Shown: positions 17,533-25,190 of the stretch, piece after piece
Numbering within the stretch: position 1 is the stretch's first letter
How the letters are laid out: the number at the start of each line of letters is the position of its first letter
NCBI GenBank assembly: GCA_946222995.1
Contig: CAMIOS010000017.1
Coordinates: forward strand, 1-51,804
Direction of reading: 5' to 3'
DNA length: 51,804 nt
From: an uncultured Enhydrobacter sp.
Lineage (GTDB): Bacteria; Pseudomonadota; Gammaproteobacteria; Pseudomonadales; Moraxellaceae
Position numbers and translations under genes: made by a program
Notes under the pieces: model-generated
What the model was told of the DNA's origin: nothing
Database searches by the model: none
Seen by the model: only the letters and a program-made list of their open reading frames with translations

Positions 17533-18477
17533 TTAACTCACCTTCCTTACACTCTGCCGAAGTCCATTCTCCATCGACTGCCAATATTCAGGCGGAACAT
17601 CATCAGGATGAAATGCTTGGGTTTGGGTCTGTACTTGGGATTGTAGCTGTGATGGGGTATGCTCCATATTGGCGTTGTCATTATAGAACTCCTCCACAAT
17701 CGCTAACCCCTCATCACTATCCACCTCAAATGCAGAATTGGCATAGCCAAGTTTTGCCACTTCCTCCAATGCTTGTTGATTAAAGCCAGACTGGATTTGC
17801 TGTGCATGAATCGCTTGGGCATTTTCCACCGCATCTTTAAGATTGACATTATCCTGCAAGGTTAAATCAACATAATAGATTGGCGTGCGATAACTTTGCG
17901 TGGTGCTTTTACCTCGGATAGTAAGCTGTAGCGGTAAGTTGGACAGCAAACCTCCTGACACCGCATTAAAATAGCTAAGCCGAGCCATAAGGGTACGAAT
18001 CGAATTGTAGCCAGTCGTGCGAAAGATAAACGAGCCTAATTCGTCTGAATCATCCAAATTGGCATATAGGCGACCGAATACTTTGCAGTTATTGTTTTGT
18101 CCTAAAGGGCATAGCTCTGGACTAGGACAAGGCAACTGCTCAACGCCGTTTTGGGTACGCCGTTGGCATTGCTCACCATTGCCTACACAAATGGGTCTGC
18201 CCGTCTGCCGATCAAACAAGGTATATTCTGCTCGAAGATTTAACTCAGGCGTATTAAACAGCATACGCACAGGAATTTGGCGAAGTTTACCGTTAGTCGC
18301 ATTTTGCCGTAGCTTGTCATCAAGCGGATGTTTCACCCAGCCGTCTTTATTTTGCACTTGGCTAGTAATCGTGAACTGGTCATCTTTTTCGGGTAAGCGT
18401 TTACCGTTTTTCTCAACGACTTTACCGATGGTGATTCTGCCTAAAATAGGCGGTGTGATGGTTAACCCTTTAATCAT
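17533..18477 (-). CDS. Gp3-like putative recombination-directionality or metal-binding protein
   Basis: This 314-residue protein starts GRITIGKVVEKNGKRLPEKD, which resembles the N-terminal part of phage gp3-like recombination directionality factors. Homologues are often labelled hydrolase or metal-binding protein. A cysteine cluster is visible at about residues 97-132 (ICVG, QCQRR, PCPS, LCPLG, CKVFGRLY), suggesting zinc binding, and LGSFIFRTTGYNSIRTL follows. The C-terminal 60 residues are glutamine-rich and probably disordered. AAGGAG lies eight bases before the ATG. Classic gp3 works with serine integrases, whereas this element has a tyrosine integrase, so the role may differ. Confidence 0.6.
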   Translation of the reverse strand: MIKGLTITPPILGRITIGKVVEKNGKRLPEKDDQFTITSQVQNKDGWVKHPLDDKLRQNATNGKLRQIPVRMLFNTPELNLRAEYTLFDRQTGRPICVGNGEQCQRRTQNGVEQLPCPSPELCPLGQNNNCKVFGRLYANLDDSDELGSFIFRTTGYNSIRTLMARLSYFNAVSGGLLSNLPLQLTIRGKSTTQSYRTPIYYVDLTLQDNVNLKDAVENAQAIHAQQIQSGFNQQALEEVAKLGYANSAFEVDSDEGLAIVEEFYNDNANMEHTPSQLQSQVQTQTQAFHPDDVPPEYWQSMENGLRQSVRKVS

Positions 18478-18548
18478 GGGTATTCTCCTTATATGGTTGT
18501 TTTGATTGAATAAATTGGTTTAAGCTTGCAAAGCTGACAAATAAAAAA

Positions 18549-18573
18549 CCCATGCTTGATTGACAAACATGGG
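18549..18573 (-). terminator. Terminator after the YqaJ-type gene
   Basis: On the minus strand CCCATGTTTG and CAAGCATGGG pair over ten positions (one G-U) around a five-base loop, followed by TTTTTTAT. Confidence 0.82.
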
Positions 18574-18608
18574 CGATACGATTAACTTATTGGAATTGGA
18601 TAAAGCGG

Positions 18609-19724
18609 TTATTTGGCATTGACCAAGAAACGTCTGCTACCTTCACGCACTTGTTTATACTGATCAAGTAGCTCTGGTTTATCTTTAAGTAGTGCCTTAC
18701 TATCCAAACTGACACTATCTTTCGACTTTTTCCAACTGATTGAGCCGTTGATAAAACTTGCACTCTCTGCCGTTTGCATTGCCAATTGGATTTGGTGTTT
18801 GAGAAGATCAAACTGCTTTTGATGGCTATCAATGATGCATTTTTCTTCGATAAGTGCATCAAACCAACGATTGAGTGTCGTATTGTCACTAAAATCGACT
18901 TTTTCTGTGGTGCTATTGGGGTAAAGCTGGGCAATCGCTTTACCTGCGGATTCACTGGCATCTGCTGGCGGTGGGGTATCACTTTCAACATATTGCCAAA
19001 AGCGGCGTTCTTGATGAATCAATTGGTTAATGATTAACGCATCGCGTTTGATTTCAAATAGCTTGGCTTCATGCCCACAGATTAACACACAGACATGGGC
19101 AAGCTGTTTACCTGTCACCGCTAACTGGTGCTGTACTTGGCAAGTGACGTATAAGGGCACGCCATGTTTCCACAGCTTAGCCCCATGTTCACCCGCGGTT
19201 TTAATCTCGAGTACCCCCACTTCTGACTTGTTCACCGCATAATCAAGATTCGCTAGCATAAAGCTTTTATCGGGGTCGGGGTGTTGTAGCACGGCATTGA
19301 CACGCCGAACTTTATTGCCTGTTTTAGCGGTGTAGTATTTGGCAATGAGTGGCTCAAGCGCTTTACCCCAATACAGCGGTGAATAAGCATTTTCCATTAA
19401 GCCATCGGATAAGTCAGGGTTTTGTCGCCCTGTCTTAATCAGCCATAGCTCAAGCATGGACATAAAGGGATTTAAACCACAAGCGGCGGCGGCATCACTG
19501 CCACCAATGCCTGTATTGCGAACGGCTAACCAGTCTTGATGACTAAGCTCTTTGGTGTCAGCAAGGCGTTTAGCGGATTTAACTTTACTGGGTTTAACCA
19601 ACGTAGTCACCTTCGTCTCAGCTTGATTGGCTAAGGTAGGGTTGACCGCCAATACCGATAAGCTCTGAGTCTGGCTTGTTGGATTGTTTTGGACAGGGTT
19701 AATGGGTAGGGTTAAATCATTCAT
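18609..19724 (-). CDS. YqaJ-family recombinase / lambda-type exonuclease
   Basis: This 371-residue nuclease has the YqaJ/lambda exonuclease pattern: WLAVRNTGIGGSDAAAACGLNP, WGKALEPLIA, NLDYAV, LEIKTAG, and QVQHQLAVTG. These supply the acidic and lysine residues of the PD-ExK core. It would resect double-stranded DNA ends for annealing-type recombination. I chose the ATG at 19724 (MNDLTLPIN), which has GGAG ten bases before it; the frame extends upstream to 19781 through a terminator hairpin, which is not credible coding. No single-strand annealing protein was recognised beside it. Confidence 0.85.
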   Translation of the reverse strand: MNDLTLPINPVQNNPTSQTQSLSVLAVNPTLANQAETKVTTLVKPSKVKSAKRLADTKELSHQDWLAVRNTGIGGSDAAAACGLNPFMSMLELWLIKTGRQNPDLSDGLMENAYSPLYWGKALEPLIAKYYTAKTGNKVRRVNAVLQHPDPDKSFMLANLDYAVNKSEVGVLEIKTAGEHGAKLWKHGVPLYVTCQVQHQLAVTGKQLAHVCVLICGHEAKLFEIKRDALIINQLIHQERRFWQYVESDTPPPADASESAGKAIAQLYPNSTTEKVDFSDNTTLNRWFDALIEEKCIIDSHQKQFDLLKHQIQLAMQTAESASFINGSISWKKSKDSVSLDSKALLKDKPELLDQYKQVREGSRRFLVNAK

Positions 19725-19777
19725 GGTATTATCTCCTATGATTGAAGATGCGTTGTTAAAAAAACGGCATAAAAAAA

Positions 19778-19801
19778 CCACGCTCTATGTTTAGAGCGTG
19801 G
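19778..19801 (-). terminator. Terminator after the DUF932 gene
   Basis: CCACGCTCTA and TAGAGCGTGG form a perfect 10-bp stem with a four-base loop. On the minus strand it is followed by a seven-T run. It lies in the gap between the DUF932 and YqaJ-type genes. Confidence 0.88.
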
Positions 19802-19827
19802 TGGTTACTGTTGGTTGGATAAATGGG

Positions 19828-19882
19828 TTTAAGTGACTGACTTTAAGCGACTGAGTTTAAGTGACTGAGTTTAAGCAATGAG
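19828..19882. repeat. Tandem 14-bp repeats
   Basis: Three copies of TTTAAGYGACTGAS follow one another from 19828 to 19869, and a shortened copy (TTTAAGCAATGAG) runs over the end of the DUF932 gene. They sit between the stop codon and the terminator. Their role is unknown. Confidence 0.8.
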
Positions 19883-20863
19883 CCGCATCGCTTCTTCAAG
19901 ACCCTTTTGCTTTAAGTTTGCCCCTGCACCAAACCAAGCGGAATCAAGGCGGTGATCATTGGACATCGCACGGCGTTCATGATCCACAAACTCGGTTACC
20001 GCATTTAGCAAGCCATAAGCGGTATCACGAGCTGAGTCAAGCATAGCCCCACGCCCTTGCCCATTGAACATGGTCATGATCTGGTTCATGGCTTTGGCAT
20101 TGGGGACGGCTTGTTGGGTTTTCTTGTTGGTAGGAAATTGAATTAACGTATCGTCCGTGTCATTAAACACACGGCTAAGATAGTTAGTCGCCTCAGCTTG
20201 GGTTACTCGACGTTCGCTTAATTGCTTCATGTGGTACATATGCTCATTCCAGCCTTTGACGGAAATACCTAACTGGTTTTTCACCTTCTCAGCATCGAAG
20301 GACGTAGAATGCGGTACTTTGACCACGCCACCACTTTTATCAGCTAAGCTAATCGCCAGTGTGTTATTACACACCACACGGATAGAGGTGAATTGAGCGG
20401 TAGTTGCCAATGTGCCATCACAAGCGGTAGCTAGTAAGATATAGCCATTACTAACGTCTTTACCTTTTAAGGCTGTTGATTGACCGGTTTTCGCCAAAGC
20501 CCAGAACTTACGACCGCCTTTTAATACCCCTGCGGTTTCAAGTTCAAAGTCGGCTTGCTCAGTTAAATCACGGTAGAACTCCAAGATTTCACTCGGCTGT
20601 ACTTCTTGATAGCGTTGTGAAACAACGGATAACGGCTCAAGGGTATCTGAGCGGTATAACACTTTGTTGTCAGGAAACGGCATAATAAGCTGACCGCCTG
20701 CGGCATGGTTGGCATAGTAGCTGACATCGGATGATTCGATGCGCCAGTCCATGCCGGCTTCTTTTGCCCAGACTTCGATCGGTTGATTGGGGGTGAGTTC
20801 GTTGCCTAGTCCATGCCAAGGGGTTTCGCCAACGTATGCCATTGTTTGTACTTCGTGTGCCAT
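19871..20863 (-). CDS. DUF932 phage/plasmid-like protein
   Basis: This 330-residue protein starts MAHEVQTMAYVGETPWHGLG, the standard opening of the DUF932 family (phage/plasmid-like protein). A further landmark is FTSIRVVCNNTL. The function is unknown. Members are often encoded beside YqaJ-type nucleases in phages, plasmids and islands, as here, so a part in replication or recombination is inferred. AAGGAG lies eight bases before the ATG. Confidence 0.85.
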   Translation of the reverse strand: MAHEVQTMAYVGETPWHGLGNELTPNQPIEVWAKEAGMDWRIESSDVSYYANHAAGGQLIMPFPDNKVLYRSDTLEPLSVVSQRYQEVQPSEILEFYRDLTEQADFELETAGVLKGGRKFWALAKTGQSTALKGKDVSNGYILLATACDGTLATTAQFTSIRVVCNNTLAISLADKSGGVVKVPHSTSFDAEKVKNQLGISVKGWNEHMYHMKQLSERRVTQAEATNYLSRVFNDTDDTLIQFPTNKKTQQAVPNAKAMNQIMTMFNGQGRGAMLDSARDTAYGLLNAVTEFVDHERRAMSNDHRLDSAWFGAGANLKQKGLEEAMRLIA

Positions 20864-20895
20864 GAGATTTCTCCTTTTAGATGAATTGATTGAAA

Positions 20896-21231
20896 TTAGT
20901 GAGATTGTACTAGGTGGGTTGGACAGGCAATGTCCATTTGAGGTTTAGTAGGGTTAGCATTCTCCACGTCAAAGACTTGGTTGCAGTTGCGGCAGTAGTA
21001 GCTGGTGCAAGCTGTTTTCGTACCAAGGTTAGTTAAAGCGTTTCCCACGATTGTGCCAATCACCATACCAAGGCTTGGTGGGATGACCAGTTGTTTACAG
21101 ACACTTGCGCCCACACTTGCTAACACAGCTGGGGATAGCAAGGTTGGGTCAAGCGATTGTGGGAAATTAGGGTTAGCGGTAGTCACTGGGACTACGTGAC
21201 TGCTAAAGCATTTGGGACATAGGGTTTTCAT
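20896..21231 (-). CDS. Zinc-ribbon hypothetical protein
   Basis: This 111-residue protein has two CxxC knuckles, LCPKCFSSHVV at the N-terminus and YYCRNCNQVF near residue 80, which together can bind one zinc ion. Between them is a glycine-rich hydrophobic segment, SLGMVIGTIVGNAL, that could be a membrane helix. I chose the ATG at 21231 because GGAGA lies upstream; the longer frame to 21333 reads through a hairpin. I do not recognise a named family. Confidence 0.7.
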   Translation of the reverse strand: MKTLCPKCFSSHVVPVTTANPNFPQSLDPTLLSPAVLASVGASVCKQLVIPPSLGMVIGTIVGNALTNLGTKTACTSYYCRNCNQVFDVENANPTKPQMDIACPTHLVQSH

Positions 21232-21268
21232 TGTAGTTCTCCATACGGTTAAATTAACGGACATAAAA

Positions 21269-21294
21269 AAGGTCTGCTTTTGACGGCAGACCTT
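21269..21294 (-). terminator. Terminator after the Rep-like gene
   Basis: AAGGTCTGC and GCAGACCTT form a perfect stem with an eight-base loop. On the minus strand it is followed by TTTTTTAT. It lies between the Rep-like gene and the zinc-ribbon gene. Confidence 0.85.
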
Positions 21295-21381
21295 GGGTGT
21301 AACGCTGATTACCATAAGCCATTGAATCATCAATGGTTATGTCATATGGATGATATATATCTGAAAATTTTTAGGGATTGG

Positions 21382-22287
21382 CTACATTCGCTTAATACCC
21401 CGTTGCCAAGCAACATTAAATTGCCCTTTGCCAAAGGTACGCATGTTAGGTAGCCTAATCGTTAGGTGTTGATCGACTTTCTCTGGCTCAACCAAATAAC
21501 TGGCTACTCGAATAGCATTTTCTAGTTCTAGTGGATTATCTCGATGAATCATGCCAATGCCTAGCATCTGGCGTTGCTGATAAAATGACTTATAATCAGG
21601 ATTATTGCAGTTGTAATAATTGCCATTATTACCCGTAATAGAAAGCCATTTCTCACCCACTTCCTGACCAATAAACACGTCCTTTTGACGCTTAGAACCG
21701 TCATACATCAATAGCAAATGACAATGTAGGCTTTTATCTGTGCCTTGCTCTAATGCCCAAGCATATCCTTGCAAGTGTTCAAAGCAGGTTTGCTTGTTAG
21801 ATATCAACTCACGTAACTTGCTTATGTGTTCGTAAAAATCATCTAGCTTTACATTCGCTAGATTATCGACAAGATAACTTAAATCGATACGCACAAATAA
21901 CAGTCGTGAATAGTGATTCAGCAACTGACTCACATACTCAATTAACTGATGCTGATTATCCATCTCTTGAGATCGTTGTAAGGCGATACTCCTCATCACT
22001 CTGTATCGATAGGCATGAAGCATCATTAAAAATTGATAGGCTAACTGCTCATTCCAATTTACATCATTAGGAAGAAACTCACCCACGATTGCTTTAGTTG
22101 AACCAAGGAACGCTTTAACACTTTCGCTATAATCATATTCATCATCGTAGGCAAGACAGAATGGTAAATAAAGTTGGTTGAGATTATCCGCTACCCATTC
22201 AGTGGTAGCTGGATGGTTCATTAAGACTCTAATGAATCTGTCTATCTTTTGAAAAATATTGATACTTAAAAGATTGATTGAAGACAT
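21382..22287 (-). CDS. Inovirus Gp2-like / YagK-YfjJ replication protein
   Basis: This 301-residue protein matches the inovirus Gp2 (YagK/YfjJ C-terminal) family by eye. LLFVRIDLSYL is followed by LHCHLLLMYDG, with an HxH reminiscent of HUH replication initiators, then FIGQEVGEKWLSIT, GNYYNCN, GIGMIH and ASYLVEPEKVDQHL. Such proteins are thought to initiate replication of small phages or islands. The gene is first in the minus-strand module and lies beside a long AT-rich gap that may hold an origin. GGAG precedes the ATG by nine bases, inside an inverted repeat. Confidence 0.78.
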   Translation of the reverse strand: MSSINLLSINIFQKIDRFIRVLMNHPATTEWVADNLNQLYLPFCLAYDDEYDYSESVKAFLGSTKAIVGEFLPNDVNWNEQLAYQFLMMLHAYRYRVMRSIALQRSQEMDNQHQLIEYVSQLLNHYSRLLFVRIDLSYLVDNLANVKLDDFYEHISKLRELISNKQTCFEHLQGYAWALEQGTDKSLHCHLLLMYDGSKRQKDVFIGQEVGEKWLSITGNNGNYYNCNNPDYKSFYQQRQMLGIGMIHRDNPLELENAIRVASYLVEPEKVDQHLTIRLPNMRTFGKGQFNVAWQRGIKRM

Positions 22288-22289
22288 GG

Positions 22290-22337
22290 TTACTAACTCC
22301 GTTTGGTTATTCTCATAACTAAAAGTTAAGTTAGTAA
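22290..22337. promoter_or_regulatory. Inverted repeat in the Rep-gene leader
   Basis: TTACTAACT (22290-22298) and AGTTAGTAA (22329-22337) form a perfect 9-bp inverted repeat. The arm nearest the gene lies between the ribosome-binding site and the ATG. The CTAAC/GTTAG half-sites resemble those in the XRE gene's leader, so a common regulator is possible. Confidence 0.5.
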
Positions 22338-22978
22338 TTTTTTACAATCAGATGAGTGAATATATTTTAATCACTCACTTATCAAAAAGTACATGCTTTA
22401 GGTATGGTTAATAACATATATATCCAATTAACAAGTGTCTGTCTCGCCCGATTAATCTAGATATCCACTGCTATAAAAACAAACATATATCTAATATTTA
22501 AAATAATGAAGTTACCTTTACAAGGATGTTACTCTTGTTATTATGCGGTGTTTTACTTTTTATCTAACAAATACTGTCGTTTACCAATAAAGGTTCGATA
22601 TTAAAATTTTTTTAACTCTTATAGATTTCATTTTAATCTTATTCATTTGTTTACTTGAAAAACTTACCAACAAAGGCTTTTTGCTTAATTAAATACCCAT
22701 TACCTAAAAGATTAATAATTCATTTTGATTTGGCATTATTTTATTAATAAGAAACTATGAAACCTTATAACCCTACACTTTATGGTGCTTTTACTACGAA
22801 ATTTTAACTAAAAACTTATGATAATCTAACGAAATTAAGTATCATTTTTTATTATACTTTTTATAAAATATAAGGGAATATACTATCTATTTAATAATAA
22901 ATATACTAAAATAATTGTTAAATATCAGAGTTTATTAAAATTAAAATAAATAAATAATTTAATTAAAAAGGATAATAA
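22338..22978. other. AT-rich noncoding gap, possible origin or promoter region
   Basis: About 640 bp separate the divergent Rep-like gene and the 362-residue gene. The sequence is strikingly AT-rich, especially 22800-22978. I found no credible gene, tRNA or clear tandem repeat. Such a stretch beside a Rep gene is a plausible replication origin, but no nick site can be named by eye. Confidence 0.45.
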
Positions 22979-24067
22979 ATGATTGAATATTTAAATTTCA
23001 CTAAAAACTTAAATAAAAGAAAATTTTCATATACTTTATATTTATTAAAAAATATAGCTAGTTGGATAGTGATCCAGTCAGACTTGGATTACTTGACGTC
23101 CCAGCTACAGAAATTAGAAGTAACATCTAGTGAGCTAAAGACATTAAAAAAAATAATGGACAACTTTTTAGTTTCTGATGAGGTGGTGTATGGCGACAAT
23201 AGCATGCCCTACAAAATTTTTTGCTACCATATGATTACAAGATTTTATAATTTTAAGAAGATAAATTTTTTCAGAAATGCTTTGCCTGATTTTTTTGAAG
23301 ACTTAGTTTTAGATATTGATATCAGCTATAGCTTATCCCCTCTTCAATCTTTTATGGGTACACCACTCTCTTTTACACCATACAATACTAGTCAAATGCC
23401 TATAAACAACCAAGGCTATGCACAGGCTATTCCATCTGCATTTTCAATGCCGATACCCCCACAATATCCAGTGTCACAACCACCCATACCTCAAAAATGG
23501 TATGACTTAGATAGCACAGTCCAAAGTACGAATTCTAATGAACCTGCTAACAAAGAACCCGAAAATAGATTTGAGCCTATTTATCATGATCTCAACACAA
23601 ATCTCTCTCTCGACTCAAAGATGAGTTTCTATACAACTACCAACGAAAACTATATCTACACTCGTTCCACAATGGTTGCTTTGGATTGGCTGAAAATTAA
23701 TAATGAAGAGCAATTGAATTGGGCTGTTGAATACTTGAATAAGGCGAATATACTAGTATATCCACGGCTATTTCTCCCAAAGAGTAATCAGGATATATAC
23801 GATGCGATCGTCGTAAGCATTACATGTATGGGTTTTGATAGCTATATGATGGCTTTTTCAAAAATCAATATTGACAATTTTATTAAGAAGATGCGTCAAG
23901 CTTGGTATCAGAAGCGATATCGTGATAACAAGGATGGGGAAACCGCACTGCAATACTTGTTATCGAAAAGCTATCTTAAGAAATTAGATAAGCTCGCTGA
24001 AGAGTACGGGGTTCCACCCTTAGAAATGTTACAGACATTAATCGCCCAAGAGTACGATAGAAGATAA
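22979..24067 (+). CDS. Unrecognised 362-residue protein with possible C-terminal DNA-binding motif
   Basis: I do not recognise this protein. The N-terminal 100 residues are lysine- and aromatic-rich and mostly helical. Residues about 130-205 are rich in proline, serine, asparagine and glutamine and probably form a flexible linker. The C-terminal part starts with LDWLKINNEEQLNWAVEYL and ends KLDKLAEEYGVPPLEMLQTLIAQE, which resembles the helix-turn-helix half of ribbon-helix-helix DNA-binding proteins. The start follows AAAAAGGATAATAA. It is much more AT-rich than its neighbours and is the last gene before the right attachment site, a place where islands often keep regulatory or cargo genes. 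Confidence 0.75.
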   Translation: MIEYLNFTKNLNKRKFSYTLYLLKNIASWIVIQSDLDYLTSQLQKLEVTSSELKTLKKIMDNFLVSDEVVYGDNSMPYKIFCYHMITRFYNFKKINFFRNALPDFFEDLVLDIDISYSLSPLQSFMGTPLSFTPYNTSQMPINNQGYAQAIPSAFSMPIPPQYPVSQPPIPQKWYDLDSTVQSTNSNEPANKEPENRFEPIYHDLNTNLSLDSKMSFYTTTNENYIYTRSTMVALDWLKINNEEQLNWAVEYLNKANILVYPRLFLPKSNQDIYDAIVVSITCMGFDSYMMAFSKINIDNFIKKMRQAWYQKRYRDNKDGETALQYLLSKSYLKKLDKLAEEYGVPPLEMLQTLIAQEYDRR

Positions 24068-24113
24068 GGTGTTATCTCTCTAAATAATACTTTATTTAAA
24101 CAATTCATTTCAA

Positions 24114-24131
24114 GTACACTGATATGTACAC
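24114..24131 (+). promoter_or_regulatory. GTACACT-N4-TGTACAC site near the right attachment site
   Basis: GTACACT-GATA-TGTACAC repeats the arrangement at 5053-5070, with a different four-base spacer. It lies 54 bp inside the right repeat, as the other lies 119 bp inside the left one. Paired sites at both ends suggest arm-type binding sites of the integrase or an excisionase. Confidence 0.6.
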
Positions 24132-24185
24132 AGGTTAAATATTAGAAGATTTTTTATGAGATAAATCAAGGACTTGATTAACATG

Positions 24186-24203
24186 AATGGTGCGCTCGGC
24201 GGG
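24186..24203 (+). repeat. Right attachment site (direct repeat copy within tRNA-Arg)
   Basis: This exact match to 4916-4933 covers the 3' end of the tRNA-Arg gene and two bases beyond it. Insertion at this place leaves the tRNA intact. Confidence 0.9.
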
Positions 24204-24263
24204 ACTCGAACCCACGCCACAGGCTTCGGAGACCTGTACTCTATCCAGTTGAGCTACGAACGC
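24188..24263 (-). tRNA. tRNA-Arg (anticodon CCG)
   Basis: The minus strand folds as a 76-nt cloverleaf with encoded CCA. The acceptor arms are GCGTTCG and CGAGCGC, with one G-U pair. The anticodon loop is CTCCGAA, giving anticodon CCG, and the T-loop is TTCGAGT. It reads CGG arginine codons. It is the integration site of the adjoining mobile element. Confidence 0.96.
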
Positions 24264-24302
24264 AAAAGTGACTATCAGCAAGTAGATAATTAGAAGCGAC
24301 AC

Positions 24303-24331
24303 ATTGTATAAAAAAATGCTTTAAAAAGCAA
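24303..24331 (-). promoter_or_regulatory. Promoter of tRNA-Arg
   Basis: On the minus strand, TTGCTT (24326-24331) and TACAAT (24303-24308) are separated by 17 bases. The tRNA starts 39 bp after the -10 box. Confidence 0.75.
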
Positions 24332-24530
24332 ATCACGAATTTTTTTATTAAAGCCTAATCAGCCATAGCTTTTTCTATCTATTTTCCCTTATAATAGTAA
24401 GGAAAATAACTTTACACGATGGCTACTAAGACGTAGGATAAGTTAAATTCTAGCAATAAACTTGCCACAAATTTGAGGAAAACGTTTATTTAGTCATCAT
24501 TTTAGCCACTTTGAAAAGAGAACGTGACGA

Positions 24531-25094
24531 ATGAAAAAAGTAGTTATGTTATCAGCTGCCACCATGTTAAGCCTTGCTGGTATTGCTGTAAGTCAAGCTG
24601 CTGGTACGGCAAGCAGCCCTGCATCAACGGCCACTGCTAGCACCGCTGCCCCTGCTTCTACTGCTAGTGCTCCTACTACTGCAGCCGCCAAAAAACCTGA
24701 AGTACCACAAGATCCGCCTCAAGTTCAAAAATTGGTTGCACTATACCCTAACTTAATTGCTCGTATTGCCCCACAAGGCAAAGTCTGCTTTGAAGGTAAA
24801 GATTGTGATATCAGTATCACCGCCGCTTTAGGTGCAGCAGACCCTGCCAAACCACGTGATGGTAAAACCATCTATGAAGGTGTTTGTCATACTTGTCATG
24901 CCACAGGTATGCTCGGTTCACCAAAATTTGGTGACAAAGGTATGTGGGCGCCTCGTATTGCAAAAGGTGTAGCTACGCTACATGACCACGCACTACACGG
25001 CTTTAATTCAATGCCTGCCAAAGGTGGTAATGCAGACTTACTTGATGTTGAAGTCACCAATGCCGTTGACTATATGGTAAAAAATGGCTCTTAG
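24531..25094 (+). CDS. Cytochrome c5-like protein, periplasmic
   Basis: This 187-residue protein has an N-terminal signal peptide ending at about AVSQAA. A low-complexity Ala/Ser/Thr/Pro linker (residues 25-60) follows, then a c-type haem domain. The haem motif is CHTCH in GVCHTCHATGMLGSPKFGDKG, and the likely axial methionine is in NSMPAKGG. An extra cysteine pair (KVCFEGKDC) may form a disulfide. It is probably a soluble or tethered electron carrier for terminal oxidases. It is transcribed alone and ends at a strong terminator. Confidence 0.88.
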   Translation: MKKVVMLSAATMLSLAGIAVSQAAGTASSPASTATASTAAPASTASAPTTAAAKKPEVPQDPPQVQKLVALYPNLIARIAPQGKVCFEGKDCDISITAALGAADPAKPRDGKTIYEGVCHTCHATGMLGSPKFGDKGMWAPRIAKGVATLHDHALHGFNSMPAKGGNADLLDVEVTNAVDYMVKNGS

Positions 25095-25115
25095 GGTGAT
25101 AAACCCATTTTAATT

Positions 25116-25147
25116 AAAAAGCCTATCGATGATTGATAGGCTTTTTT
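25116..25147 (+). terminator. Terminator after the cytochrome gene
   Basis: AAAAAGCCTATC and GATAGGCTTTTTT form a perfect hairpin with a seven-base loop and a T-run. Confidence 0.92.
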
Positions 25148-25190
25148 ACTGGTACTAATACAATACCCTTGCCTAATTTATCTGCACATT

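Larger units (their letters stand above)
4916..24203. mobile_element. Integrative element in tRNA-Arg(CCG), with defence cargo
   Basis: An exact 18-bp direct repeat bounds this segment. The right copy covers the 3' end of an intact tRNA-Arg gene including CCA; the left copy is the bare duplicated fragment. A tyrosine integrase lies just inside the left repeat. Cargo includes type I restriction-modification, an MNT-HEPN toxin-antitoxin pair, an ATPase/RloB pair and a replication-recombination module. No conjugation genes and no capsid, portal or tail genes were recognised. It looks like a satellite-type or mobilisable genomic island, not a complete phage or conjugative element. Chromosomal genes flank it on both sides. 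Confidence 0.88.

Noticed and set aside
22338..22978. CRISPR array or iterons in the AT-rich gap
   Set aside because: No regularly spaced repeats were found. Sequence similarity there is explained by A/T runs.
4916..24203. Complete prophage or conjugative element
   Set aside because: No terminase, capsid, portal, tail, lysis, relaxase or type IV secretion genes are visible.
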